NCBI GenBank assembly: GCA_022800755.1
Contig: JAAWQX010000001.1
Location: forward strand, 124,001-188,000
Source: Oscillospiraceae bacterium
Lineage (GTDB): Bacteria; Bacillota; Clostridia; Oscillospirales; Oscillospiraceae
Length of the DNA: 64,000 bases
Reading direction: 5' to 3'
A program made the position numbers and the translations under genes. This document shows, piece after piece, positions 19,165-28,858 of this stretch; position 1 is the first letter of the stretch; the number at the start of each line of letters is the position of its first letter. The notes below the pieces were generated by a model. It was not told the origin of the DNA, ran no database searches, and saw only the letters and a list, made by a program, of their open reading frames with translations.

Positions 19165-20369
19165 TTCCCCGCGGTCAGCGGCTCAGATTCCACCAAGACG
19201 TATTCACTGCTCCCCAGGCCATTGTACACAGCCGCATTGATCTGTTGCCATTGGCTCAGCTGCGCCGCGCTGGAGCAATTGGTGAACCGCTCCGTATTCG
19301 GCGCGCTCAGCCCCATTTCATCCGCTTTTGACCCGGGCACCGCCACAAGGCTTTCACAGGCCTCCAGACATGCCATATCCACTGCCACAGGGTCTTTGGA
19401 CACAAAGGTTCCGATATTTTGCAGCATGGGCCTGTCATGATAAGGTGAGCAATCGCAAGCGGGGGTGATGTCAAACCCGTAGTTGACAAACAGGAACTTC
19501 TCCTTTCCCAGCTTTTGAATGATGCCTGCGGCGGAATCCGCAATAGTCGTGGGAATTGCTTCAATCACCATGTTGTCCTTGTAAGTCTGGATGCCGCTGA
19601 ACAATGTGGCATTGAAACAGGCGGAGCACTGGGTACAGCGTTCCGCATGTTTGACCAGTTCCCCGTTTTCCATCTCAAACACATCAAAAGGACAGCCGGT
19701 CAGCAGACCGTCGATCATGTTGGGATGGGGCATATCCATCATTTTATGGACGACCTCGTAATTGAGCTGGGCCGCCTTCACACCGTACTTGGGATGGTTG
19801 ACCAGGTGCGTGCAGGACTTGCCCTTGGACGACGCCATGCCGATGCCGACATTTTTGATCGCGCCGCCGAACACCCCCTGGGGATGGCCTTTGAAATGGC
19901 TCACAACGATCACCGCGTCCAGCCGCATCATCTGGCTGGAAACAAAAGTCTTGTTCAAATACACACCGTGTGGCACCGGACACTCTACGCCCTCAATGTC
20001 CATCACGCCGTCGGGCAGCCACACGGGGCAGCCCATCGTCTCTTCGTTGAAGCCGTGGCGGGACGCCGTCCGCTTGTGGGTCAGGGTGTCCACGCGGGCA
20101 TTGCCGAAGCCATTGATATTCGTGTTAGTCTCCACGATTACCGGGTAACCTCCCAGTCGCTGGACTTCCTCCACGATTGCTTTTACCCAGTGGGGCCGCA
20201 GATTCAGGGAATTGCCGTAGTCGCCGGTATGGATTTTGATGCCCACGGTATCGCCAGGCTTGAACAAGTCCTTGATCCCCGCATCCCGCAGGAGTTTGAC
20301 CGCCTTAAACGGAGTGCTTTCTCCTGCGTTATTCGCACGATCATCCATGAAATAAACTTTTGACGCCAT
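19161..20369 (-). CDS. DUF362 domain (Fe-S) protein
   Basis: VGIKIHTGDYGNSLNLRPHWVKAIVEEVQRLGGYPVIVETNT, CTQCSACF. Confidence 0.85.
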   Translation of the reverse strand: MASKVYFMDDRANNAGESTPFKAVKLLRDAGIKDLFKPGDTVGIKIHTGDYGNSLNLRPHWVKAIVEEVQRLGGYPVIVETNTNINGFGNARVDTLTHKRTASRHGFNEETMGCPVWLPDGVMDIEGVECPVPHGVYLNKTFVSSQMMRLDAVIVVSHFKGHPQGVFGGAIKNVGIGMASSKGKSCTHLVNHPKYGVKAAQLNYEVVHKMMDMPHPNMIDGLLTGCPFDVFEMENGELVKHAERCTQCSACFNATLFSGIQTYKDNMVIEAIPTTIADSAAGIIQKLGKEKFLFVNYGFDITPACDCSPYHDRPMLQNIGTFVSKDPVAVDMACLEACESLVAVPGSKADEMGLSAPNTERFTNCSSAAQLSQWQQINAAVYNGLGSSEYVLVESEPLTAGK

Positions 20370-20430
20370 TGTGCGCTCCTTTCTGTTCTCGTAATGCTAT
20401 TTCTACATTCGTATCGCGGCTTTTGCCGCT

Positions 20431-21459
20431 TTATTTGCGGCACGCTTCCAGTCCCGCTTGTAGTTCCGCCCGATCCGGAAGCTGCGTTCCGATCAGAACG
20501 ACGATGCTCTGCTTTTCTTCTTCGCTTTCCCACAGGTCGCTCGTTTTGGAATGAAAAGTCTTTCTCACAGACTGAAACTCAAATCTGTAATCGCTGTCCG
20601 CAATATTGAAAAAGCCCTTTCCCCGCAAAATCGTATTGCCGTACCGGTCAAACAGGTCGACTAACCAGCGGTTCGCTTTCTCCAAATCCAGGGGTTCTTT
20701 GACTTTCAGGGACACTGATTTGAATTCTTCCACCGCATTGTCTCCTCCGTTCTTAAATTCCGCAGCCTCGATCCCGCATAGCTGCTCATAGGGCAGCACC
20801 TCCATCACTTCCCCAGGATCGAGTTTTCCGTAGGAGGTAAGAAGCAGCTTCGCATAGGGATTGATGTATCGGATCTCCCGCTTTAGCTGCTCCGCTTCCT
20901 CTGCGTCGGTACAGTCCATTTTATTGATCACGACTACATCCGCAAACGCAAGTTGCTCCCGGGCAACCCGGAATTCCTTCAGGTTCAGCCGGCCGTATTC
21001 GCCGTCAACGATTGTAATAAACGCGCCCAGGCGGTAATGCTCCCGCAGCCCCGGCAGGAAAAACATCTTGACAATGTTTTCCGCGCTTTCCGCGCCGCTC
21101 GTCTCAATCAGAAGGTGGTCAAACGGATGCTTGTCAGACCGGTCGTACAGGCCTTCCAGATAGTTGTACAGCATGGTTTGCTGGTCTACATGGGTGGATA
21201 CGCCGAAAAAAGTGTGGATCCGCTCCTTTTCCAGGCCGACTAACTGATCGTCCACCGAGATCTCGCCGAACTCTCGCACCACGATGTCAATTTTCCTGTC
21301 GCAGGGGCAGGACAGCAAGGCGTTGACGGTCGTTGTTTTTCCCGCGCCCAGAAAACCACTGATGATATTGACGGTTTTTTCGTCTTTCATCTGGATCTTA
21401 TATATGCCGTTAAACGGCTTGTGGGCGCAAAAGCGTTTGTGCTCCATGCAGTATTCCAT
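20431..21459 (-). CDS. CobW/P47K-like GTPase
   Basis: VNIISGFLGAGKTTTVNALLS, LLIETSGAESAENIVK, VVINKMDCTDAEEAEQLKREI. Confidence 0.85.
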   Translation of the reverse strand: MEYCMEHKRFCAHKPFNGIYKIQMKDEKTVNIISGFLGAGKTTTVNALLSCPCDRKIDIVVREFGEISVDDQLVGLEKERIHTFFGVSTHVDQQTMLYNYLEGLYDRSDKHPFDHLLIETSGAESAENIVKMFFLPGLREHYRLGAFITIVDGEYGRLNLKEFRVAREQLAFADVVVINKMDCTDAEEAEQLKREIRYINPYAKLLLTSYGKLDPGEVMEVLPYEQLCGIEAAEFKNGGDNAVEEFKSVSLKVKEPLDLEKANRWLVDLFDRYGNTILRGKGFFNIADSDYRFEFQSVRKTFHSKTSDLWESEEEKQSIVVLIGTQLPDRAELQAGLEACRK

Positions 21460-21501
21460 ACGCCACCTCATTTCTTTCCCGACGTTGCCGGAAATTATCG
21501 T

Positions 21502-23478
21502 TTAGATGGAGCGCGCCACTTCGTAGGCATCCCAGATGGCCCCCATCAGGTTGGAGACCTGACGGCCGTCGCCCACTTCGTAGAATTCGATCCCCGCGCC
21601 GACCAGTTCGGGCGCCATGGACGGGTTGGGACGGAAGCCCATGGCCAGGACTACATTGTCCGCATCGATCGTCAGGCGTTCGCCCGTGTGTACATTTTCG
21701 ATTACCGCGCCGGTGTCATTGATCTCACAGATTTTATGGCCCGTCATCAGCTTTACCTGATACTTGTCCAGCAGCAGCCGCAGCATCTGATCTTGCGGAA
21801 TGGGGATCATGGGGCCGGTGCTGAGGATATTATCCAGCATCTCCACCACATAGACTTCTTTGCCCCGCTCTGCCTGGTCAAGCGCCAATTCACAGCCGGT
21901 CAAGCCGCCGCCGACCACCACTACCTTCTGTCCCAGAGGCACCGTCTCCCGGATGGCGTCTACGCAGCACACCGCTTTTTTGTGATCCACGCCGGGAATG
22001 AAAGACGGCATCAGCGGGTTCGAGCCTGTGGCCAGAATGATCGCGTCGGGTTTGAGCGCTTTGACCTGCTCTGCATCCAGCGCCGTATTCATTTTTACGG
22101 GGATGCCCAACTCCTTCATCTGCTGCTGATACCACAGATTGAGGTTTTTGATCTCAAACTTGAAATGATGGGCGCCGGCCGCGTTCGCGTTGCCACCCAG
22201 TTCCCCGCGCTTTTCATACAGCGTCACATTGTGGCCCCGAAGTTTTGCTACGCGGGCCGCTTCCATGCCGGCAATTCCGCCACCGACTACGATCACATTT
22301 CTGACCGTCTGCGCCTTTTCAACGCCGTAAATCTGCTCTCTGCCTACGGCGGGATTCACCGCGCAGCAGGCGCCCACGCCCTTCTGGTTCGCCCTAGCCC
22401 AGCAGTTGGTACAGGAAATGCAGGGGCGAATCAGTTCGGGACGCCCCATCATCAGCTTCTTGCCAAAGTCCGGCTCCGCAAACGCTGCCCGGGAGAAAAT
22501 GACCGCATCCGCTTTCCCGTCCCGGATCGCCGCCTCGCACAAATCCGCGTCCTGCAAACGGCCGTTTGCCATGATCGGAATATGTACCGCTTTCTTCGCT
22601 TCCTTTGACAGTTCCAAAATCTCGCCCTTCGGCGCATAGCACTGGGGTACCGCCTTGAAGAACGAATCATACACGCCCGCGTTCACGCTGATGGCGTCAT
22701 AGCCAAAGACCTCCAGCAGCTTGCAGATCTCAATACCCTCTTCCATGGTACGGCCTACCTCGTGCGCGCCGTCCAGATCCGGTTCGTTGAAGCCCTTCAT
22801 AAAGCTCTTCAGGCCCAGTTTGATGGTCACGGGATAATCCGCGCCGCACGCTGCCTTGATTCCCTCTACGATCTCCTTCGCGATCCGCAGCCGGTTTTCC
22901 AGGCTCCCGTCGTACTCGTCTGTGCGGTGGTTCATATAGCTCATGGCAAATTCATCCATCAGATAGCCCCAATGGATCGCGTGTACCTCCACGCCGTCAT
23001 AGCCGCACTGTTTCATAAGCACTGCTGTTTTGACCATACCGTCGATCTTCTTTTTGATCTCTTCCTTCGTGATCTCACGGTTCGTCTCCGCCGGGTTCCA
23101 GAAGTTGGGCAAATCAGACGGCGCCACCGAACCGGGAGCGTTCCGGCCTATACCGAACATCACCTGAGTGAAAATCTTTGCGCCGTAAATATGTACCCGC
23201 TCAATCAGCGGTGTCACGGAACGCCTGAAAATCGGGAAGTTGATGTGCGGGTTGAGCATATTACCTACGCCGTCCACTTCCGTGTCCGCCACCACTGCGG
23301 TCTGCATCAGCAAGCCGAAGCCGCCCCGAGCACGCTCCACATAGTAGTCCACGCCCCGCTCCTTCATTTCACCCCGGGAGCCGACCTCCGCCATGGTGGC
23401 AGGGCCCATGACCAGCCGGTTTTTAATCGTCAGATTTCCGATTTTAAAGGGTGAGAGTACATGCTCGTAATTTGCCAT
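21502..23478 (-). CDS. NADH:flavin oxidoreductase / enoate reductase-like (OYE barrel + Fe-S + FAD/NAD domain)
   Basis: LFTPFKIGNLTIKNRLVMGP-type start, GRLQDADLCEAAIRDGKADAVIFSRAAFAEPDF, CISCTNC, VIVVGGGIAGMEAARVAKLRGHNVTLYEKRGELGG. Confidence 0.93.
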   Translation of the reverse strand: MANYEHVLSPFKIGNLTIKNRLVMGPATMAEVGSRGEMKERGVDYYVERARGGFGLLMQTAVVADTEVDGVGNMLNPHINFPIFRRSVTPLIERVHIYGAKIFTQVMFGIGRNAPGSVAPSDLPNFWNPAETNREITKEEIKKKIDGMVKTAVLMKQCGYDGVEVHAIHWGYLMDEFAMSYMNHRTDEYDGSLENRLRIAKEIVEGIKAACGADYPVTIKLGLKSFMKGFNEPDLDGAHEVGRTMEEGIEICKLLEVFGYDAISVNAGVYDSFFKAVPQCYAPKGEILELSKEAKKAVHIPIMANGRLQDADLCEAAIRDGKADAVIFSRAAFAEPDFGKKLMMGRPELIRPCISCTNCWARANQKGVGACCAVNPAVGREQIYGVEKAQTVRNVIVVGGGIAGMEAARVAKLRGHNVTLYEKRGELGGNANAAGAHHFKFEIKNLNLWYQQQMKELGIPVKMNTALDAEQVKALKPDAIILATGSNPLMPSFIPGVDHKKAVCCVDAIRETVPLGQKVVVVGGGLTGCELALDQAERGKEVYVVEMLDNILSTGPMIPIPQDQMLRLLLDKYQVKLMTGHKICEINDTGAVIENVHTGERLTIDADNVVLAMGFRPNPSMAPELVGAGIEFYEVGDGRQVSNLMGAIWDAYEVARSI

Positions 23479-23606
23479 TTTTTGTTCTCCTTTCTAACTC
23501 GCAGATATGTATCCGCATTCCTTAATTCCATTATACCGATTCCGTATTATGACCAGAAGATAACAAAACACTTCCCGTGTCCATACAATTTCCCGGTTTT
23601 GTATAC

Positions 23607-25016
23607 CTACAGCAGGCCCGTTACCCGCCAGAACGGATAGATCACAATCACGAAGAAAATGAGATACAAGACCGTTTTGAAGCTCTGCTGCTTGACGAAC
23701 TCCCGAATGGGCCAATACCCCATGCCGTACAGCAGCAGATAGCCGGAGATCTCGTGGGGCAAAAAGATCATATTCGCCGAGAAATACAGCAGCATCACCG
23801 CAGCGATGGGCTTCATCCCTACCGCCATGGCGATCTGCGCAAACGCTCCGCCGAATCCGGACATCAGTGCGCTGGGGGTGAGTACAAAGTTTCCGACTAT
23901 CGTGATCAGCAATAGCAAAATGCAGGTAAACAGTGCGCCTTGACCGCTTACCAGTAGCACCGTTATGTTCGTCAGCCAAGTATTAAAGCCTACAAAATTT
24001 CCTACCACGCCGATGGCCACACAGCTTGTGGCAAAAAACAGGCCGTTGTAATTCACATTTTTCAGCGCCGTTTCCGCTTTCTTTCCAACGCCCACGCCCG
24101 GCAGAAATGCCGCGTACGGGATCACCATAAACGCGTAAGAGGAATTCCACCTCGTGAAGGTGCTGGCAATCATATAGAACAAAATCAGCAAAAACAGCAC
24201 CATGGACTTGATCTCGTCTACGCTGAGTTTTCCCATCTCATGGTAACGGTCGCTGAAATACTCCTTTGCCATGCAGCCGGATACGGCTTTCACATTGTGT
24301 TTCTGATTGTACCGTTTGTTTTCCCTCAGCAGCAGCCAGATGGCAAGCAACGAAACCGCCAGAATCAAACCGTTGTAAATGAAGCAGGTAAAAAATGTTG
24401 CGTGGAATCCGGGAATCACCGACTGAACATGGTTGTCGATCATCACGATACTGGACGGGATATACATAAATACGCCACTGTCCACCGTGCCCGCCATACC
24501 TGCAAAGCATACGATCGCCGATTCCCTGCCGGGTTTCAGCCGCAGTGCCTTGATGATTCCCATGATCACCGGCAGCGCAATCACCCAGGCGGAGCCGAAG
24601 GTAATCAGGTTGATGAAGGCCGCCACGAGGTACACACTGAATACTGCGCCGGAAAACGAGCCGCCCATGAGCATAATCATGCGGTAGGCAAGCCGTTTCA
24701 AGAGTCCCGTCTCGTCCATCACATTGCCTAAAACAAACGCGCCCAGCACCATCCAAATAAATACGCCCGCGTAGGAACCGAAGGCTGTAGCCATCGGTGC
24801 CACACCGCTTACCGTATAAAATGTGGGCAAAATGATGCTCACAAGCATCGGGGACACCAGCTCAAACGCAATCAGGAACACACAGAACACCGTTCCGGAA
24901 AGATATATCCTGATTTGCTCTGTAAATAACTCGTCGGTGGGGATTAGCAAGACCAGTACAGTGAGCAGGACGGTGATAATCCACCGTACGCTCATCTTGT
25001 TTTTTTTGCTCTCCAT
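23607..25016 (-). CDS. SLC13/DASS-family anion permease
   Basis: Polytopic; MVLGAFVLGNVMDETGLLKRLAYRMIMLMGGSFSGAVFSVYL; paralog of the next gene. Confidence 0.8.
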   Translation of the reverse strand: MESKKNKMSVRWIITVLLTVLVLLIPTDELFTEQIRIYLSGTVFCVFLIAFELVSPMLVSIILPTFYTVSGVAPMATAFGSYAGVFIWMVLGAFVLGNVMDETGLLKRLAYRMIMLMGGSFSGAVFSVYLVAAFINLITFGSAWVIALPVIMGIIKALRLKPGRESAIVCFAGMAGTVDSGVFMYIPSSIVMIDNHVQSVIPGFHATFFTCFIYNGLILAVSLLAIWLLLRENKRYNQKHNVKAVSGCMAKEYFSDRYHEMGKLSVDEIKSMVLFLLILFYMIASTFTRWNSSYAFMVIPYAAFLPGVGVGKKAETALKNVNYNGLFFATSCVAIGVVGNFVGFNTWLTNITVLLVSGQGALFTCILLLLITIVGNFVLTPSALMSGFGGAFAQIAMAVGMKPIAAVMLLYFSANMIFLPHEISGYLLLYGMGYWPIREFVKQQSFKTVLYLIFFVIVIYPFWRVTGLL

Positions 25017-25108
25017 AATCTCTCCTATCTATTTTTATATCAGGATATTAACTTATCGTTTTGAAAAAAACAGGACCTGGCCTCCGCCAAGGCCTGTTTC
25101 ATTCGCAA

Positions 25109-26533
25109 TCAGACCAATCCCATAATTTTCCACAAGGGGAACATGATGCAGATAAAGCCCACCAGATACACAACAGACTTGATCGCCTGTCCCTTTACAA
25201 AATCCTTCATCGGCCAATAGCCCATGCCGAACAGGATCAGGTAACCTGTGATTTCGTGAGGCAGGAAAATCGCGTTGCCCGCATAGTTAAGCAGGAACAG
25301 TGACGCAACCGGTGCCATACCCATCAAGTCGGCAATGCTGACGAACGGACTGCCGAAGCTGGCCAGCAGCGCACCGGGCGTCAGGGCAAAATTGCCGATC
25401 ATGATGATGGCAAACATCACCAGGCACGCAAACAGGAGCCCCTTCCCCGACAGCATCGGCGTCACCAGGCCCACAAACCAGGTATTGAAGCCTACCAGGT
25501 TACCCACATTGCCGATCGCCAGGCAGGAAACCGCAAAGAAAATCCCGTCAAAATTCAGGTTCCGCAAGCTCTCTTTCGCAACCTTGTTGAATCCGATCAC
25601 AGGCAGGAAGGACAGGTACGGTACGATCATGAACAGGTATGTTGAGTTCAGCCCCGTCCAGGTGGATGCGATACAACCAGCCAGAATGATTACAAACAGT
25701 ACAAGCGCCTTGATCTCATCCGTGGACATCTTACCCATTTGGTCGAGCAGAGTCTGGAAATGCTCCTTCGTGCCGCCGGCAACCACTGTCTGGGAACCGT
25801 TTTTCTTCCCATCCCGCTTATACAGCCACAGCAGGACAACAATGCACAGGACACACGCAACATAAGTAAACCAGTTATACGCGATCGGCGTAAAGAATTG
25901 CACACCGCCGTACTCTGGTTCCACCAGTTGTACAAAGGAATCGTACATTACTTTGTTTTGCGGGATAAACCACGCCACGCCGCTGTCAATCGCGCCGGCA
26001 CAGCCCGCGAAGCAAATCAGTGCAGACTCTTTTCCTGGTTTCAGATCCATGGCTTTAATCAAGCCCAGCACTACCGGTAGCGCTACCACCCAGCCAGCGC
26101 CAAACGTGACCCAGTTGATTACCAGAGTCGCTACAAACGCGCCGAACACTGCGCCGGAAAACGCCCCTCCCATTACGATAATCAGACGATAGCAGATGCG
26201 GTTCAAAACACCTGTATCCTCCATAATCTTACCCAGGAACAGCGCACCCAACACCATCCATAAATTGGCAGCAGCATACGCCGCAAAGGATGTGGCCATC
26301 GGTGCCAGATTCGTCACCGTATACAGCGTCGGCAGCATAATCGCGATGAACATCTTCGGCAAAACATCGAGAATAATCAGCAAAACCGTGCCGATGGTGA
26401 TTGCAAGATACATCCGAATCTCCGGTGTAAACGTCTCAGACACCGGAAACAACATGATTACCAGGCCCACCAGTATGCTGACTACCCAGCTAATCACTTG
26501 CTTTTTGACTGTAATCTCTCTTGTCATATTCAA
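25109..26533 (-). CDS. SLC13/DASS-family anion permease
   Basis: MVLGALFLGKIMEDTGVLNRICYRLIIVMGGAFSGAVFGAFVATLVINWVTFGAGWVVALPVVLGLIKAMDLKPGKESALICFAG. Confidence 0.8.
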   Translation of the reverse strand: MNMTREITVKKQVISWVVSILVGLVIMLFPVSETFTPEIRMYLAITIGTVLLIILDVLPKMFIAIMLPTLYTVTNLAPMATSFAAYAAANLWMVLGALFLGKIMEDTGVLNRICYRLIIVMGGAFSGAVFGAFVATLVINWVTFGAGWVVALPVVLGLIKAMDLKPGKESALICFAGCAGAIDSGVAWFIPQNKVMYDSFVQLVEPEYGGVQFFTPIAYNWFTYVACVLCIVVLLWLYKRDGKKNGSQTVVAGGTKEHFQTLLDQMGKMSTDEIKALVLFVIILAGCIASTWTGLNSTYLFMIVPYLSFLPVIGFNKVAKESLRNLNFDGIFFAVSCLAIGNVGNLVGFNTWFVGLVTPMLSGKGLLFACLVMFAIIMIGNFALTPGALLASFGSPFVSIADLMGMAPVASLFLLNYAGNAIFLPHEITGYLILFGMGYWPMKDFVKGQAIKSVVYLVGFICIMFPLWKIMGLV

Positions 26534-26617
26534 AATCCTTTCTCAATTTTCTTCCAATACTTTTCGAACACATGGTGAAGTATTTGACAATTTTATTATC
26601 TGACAAATCTCGTAACC

Positions 26618-26647
26618 ACACAAGTTAACAAAATGCTTTGCTTGTGT
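26618..26647. promoter_or_regulatory. Dyad ACACAAG-N16-CTTGTGT upstream of the catabolic operon
   Basis: Inverted repeat read directly; 85-114 bp upstream of the first operon gene. Confidence 0.45.
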
Positions 26648-26846
26648 TTACACTTTTGTGATTTTGTCAACATTTATACAAAACCATAAAGGATAAGGCG
26701 TATCAACCGAAGAATTTGGTTCCCGTATCTTTGTAATACCAAAGCCGTAGATGGGGCATCGCCATCGTGAAAGACAATAAGCACTACATAGTGAATATGT
26801 TCCAATATGCTATATCGAGAGCGTACAAAGATTATTTGCTGTAGAA

Positions 26847-26893
26847 ATAAAAATCGCCGTACAAAGACAAAAGCGCTTTGCACGGCGGTTTTT
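26847..26893 (+). terminator. Hairpin with flanking A/T tracts (terminator-like)
   Basis: AAAAATCGCCGT...CACGGCGGTTTTT. Confidence 0.6.
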
Positions 26894-27278
26894 GGTGCAG
26901 CCCGGAAGACAGAGTTTAGGAAGTATTGTTGGAGAGAGTATTGTTCAGCTTACGGGTTAAGGAAGTATCAGAAGGTTTTTCGCGAGTTCTATGTCCCAGA
27001 CTGTCATCTGTACCAAGCATACTCCTGTTTCGACATCTCTTCAATGTACAGTTCAGCTTATGCGTGTAGACAAATTCGGAAATTTATATGCTTAATCTCT
27101 TTAAGCACAACAAATCATAGAAACTTTCCGCCATCCAGTATCGATTCAATCTGTTATCCTATAACCCAATCATAGAATACTTGGTGCAAACTTTCCACCT
27201 ATCCAAGACGCGAACTACATGCTATTCTGAATTTGCGGATAAGATATGAAAGCAAGTCTTCAGCAAAGGAGGGATTTC

Positions 27279-27464
27279 ATGGCATACCAAAACTACGATG
27301 ACCTTCCGCTGTGCCTGTCTGTCAAGCAGGTCGCGGAGGTCCTCGGCATCGGCAGGAACACCGCATACGATTTGGTTCGTTCCGGGCAAATACAAAGCGT
27401 CCGCACCGGCCGTCAGATCCGCATTTCCAAAGATGCCATGATTTCGTTTTTCAAGCAGCATTGA
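27279..27464 (+). CDS. Excisionase-family DNA-binding protein
   Basis: LPLCLSVKQVAEVLGIGRNTAYDLVRSGQIQSVRTGRQIRISKDAMISFFK. Confidence 0.88.
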   Translation: MAYQNYDDLPLCLSVKQVAEVLGIGRNTAYDLVRSGQIQSVRTGRQIRISKDAMISFFKQH

Positions 27465-27530
27465 CCAATCTATCCCATCAGGCGTATAATAGAGATAGAA
27501 GATACGCTCTGTGCGGCGAAAGGAGCGTAA

Positions 27531-28739
27531 ATGTCACGCACAGAAACGAAAACAAGCCGAAGCGCAAACGGCTCCGGCTCGATCCGAAAAATCACGACAA
27601 TCGGAAAAAACGGCAAAGAATATACCTATTGGCAAGGCCGCTGTACCGTGGGCTATGACCCCGGCATCGGCAGGCAGAAGCAACGGTCCATCACAGGCAA
27701 GACGCAAAAAGAAGTCGCCCAAAAACTGCGGCAACTTACTGCGGAACTGGACGCTGGTACATATCAGGAAGCAACCAAAATAACGCTTAGTCAGTGGTTG
27801 GAAACATGGCAGAAAGAATATCTGTTTGATGTAAAGCCCTCCACAGCTTATTTGTACAAGCAGGAAATCGCACTGCACATCGTCCCCAGAATCGGCGCAG
27901 TAAAGCTAAAAGATTTGGACACAGCTACCATTCAAGCTATGTATAATGACCTTTATCGGCCTAAAGATGATACACGTCCATTGTCTGCAAAAAGCATCAA
28001 GAACACCCACGGGGTGCTACACAAGGCATTGCAGCAAGCGGTATCGTGTAATCTGATTCGCACAAATCCGTCAGATGGTTGTATGCTGCCTCGCGTGGAG
28101 AAAACGGAAGTCAAACCGCTGGATGATGAGCAGATTTCCTTATTCTTAAAGGCGGTTCAAGGAAATCCTTATGAGCATCTGTTTAAGATCACCCTATTCA
28201 CAGGCTTACGGCAAGGGGAAATTCTGGGTTTGACTTGGGACTGCATTGACTTTTCCAGTGGTACCTTAACGGTCAAGCAGCAGCTTCGTAAGGAACGGCA
28301 AAAGGGTGGTTCGTACTATTTTTCGTCCCCGAAAAATGGACGTACCCGTGTAGTGACTTTGGCTCCATCAGTTGTGGATTTGTTCTTGCAGCAGCAGTCT
28401 GCGGAACAGGAAAAAGAACTTAAAGCCGGAAGTCTTTGGGAAAACAGAAATCTTGTTTTCTCCAATGAGGTCGGTGGCTTTCTATCCTACCGGGTCGTAT
28501 ACAAGGCATTCAAAAAGGTTGTAGCATCCATTGGCCGTCCGGATGCCCGGTTCCATGACTTACGCCATTCTTACGCAGTTGCGGCCATCCGTGCTGGGGA
28601 TGACATCAAAACCGTGCAAAGTAATTTAGGTCATGCCACCGCAAGTTTTACATTGGATACCTATAGCCATGTTACCGATCAGATGAAACGGGCCAGCGCA
28701 AGCCGTATAGAGCAGTTTATTCAGTCCGTTTCCCAATAA
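27531..28739 (+). CDS. Tyrosine site-specific integrase (integrase 1)
   Basis: TGLRQGEILGLTW ... HDLRHSYA ... LGHATASFTLDTYSHV catalytic boxes. Confidence 0.95.
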   Translation: MSRTETKTSRSANGSGSIRKITTIGKNGKEYTYWQGRCTVGYDPGIGRQKQRSITGKTQKEVAQKLRQLTAELDAGTYQEATKITLSQWLETWQKEYLFDVKPSTAYLYKQEIALHIVPRIGAVKLKDLDTATIQAMYNDLYRPKDDTRPLSAKSIKNTHGVLHKALQQAVSCNLIRTNPSDGCMLPRVEKTEVKPLDDEQISLFLKAVQGNPYEHLFKITLFTGLRQGEILGLTWDCIDFSSGTLTVKQQLRKERQKGGSYYFSSPKNGRTRVVTLAPSVVDLFLQQQSAEQEKELKAGSLWENRNLVFSNEVGGFLSYRVVYKAFKKVVASIGRPDARFHDLRHSYAVAAIRAGDDIKTVQSNLGHATASFTLDTYSHVTDQMKRASASRIEQFIQSVSQ

Positions 28740-28778
28740 GGCTAAATAAAGGCAAAAACGATGCGTCAACATAGAAAA

Positions 28779-28808
28779 ATCCCTTGAAACGCAAGCATTT
28801 CAAGGGAT
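28779..28808 (-). terminator. Minus-strand terminator immediately 3' of the duplicated tRNA end
   Basis: ATCCCTTGAAA/TTTCAAGGGAT; reads into TTTTTC on the minus strand. Confidence 0.6.
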
Positions 28809-28810
28809 GG

Positions 28811-28858
28811 TATTGGTTGCGGGGACAGGATTTGAACCTGCGACCTCCGGGTTATGAG
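28811..28858. repeat. att site: 48-bp duplicate of the tRNA-fMet 3' end
   Basis: TATTGGTTGCGGGGACAGGATTTGAACCTGCGACCTCCGGGTTATGAG identical to 39988-40035. Confidence 0.93.

Noticed and set aside
21421-22608. 395-aa plus-strand ORF
   Set aside because: Antisense to enoate reductase 1; no domain signature.
26674-26883. 69-aa minus-strand ORF downstream of the SLC13 promoter region
   Set aside because: Low-complexity, overlaps a terminator-like hairpin, no RBS or motif.
28811-28858. A second tRNA gene at the left att site
   Set aside because: Sequence diverges after GGGTTATGAG; only the 3' part (anticodon loop to CCA) is present, so it is an att duplicate, not a tRNA.
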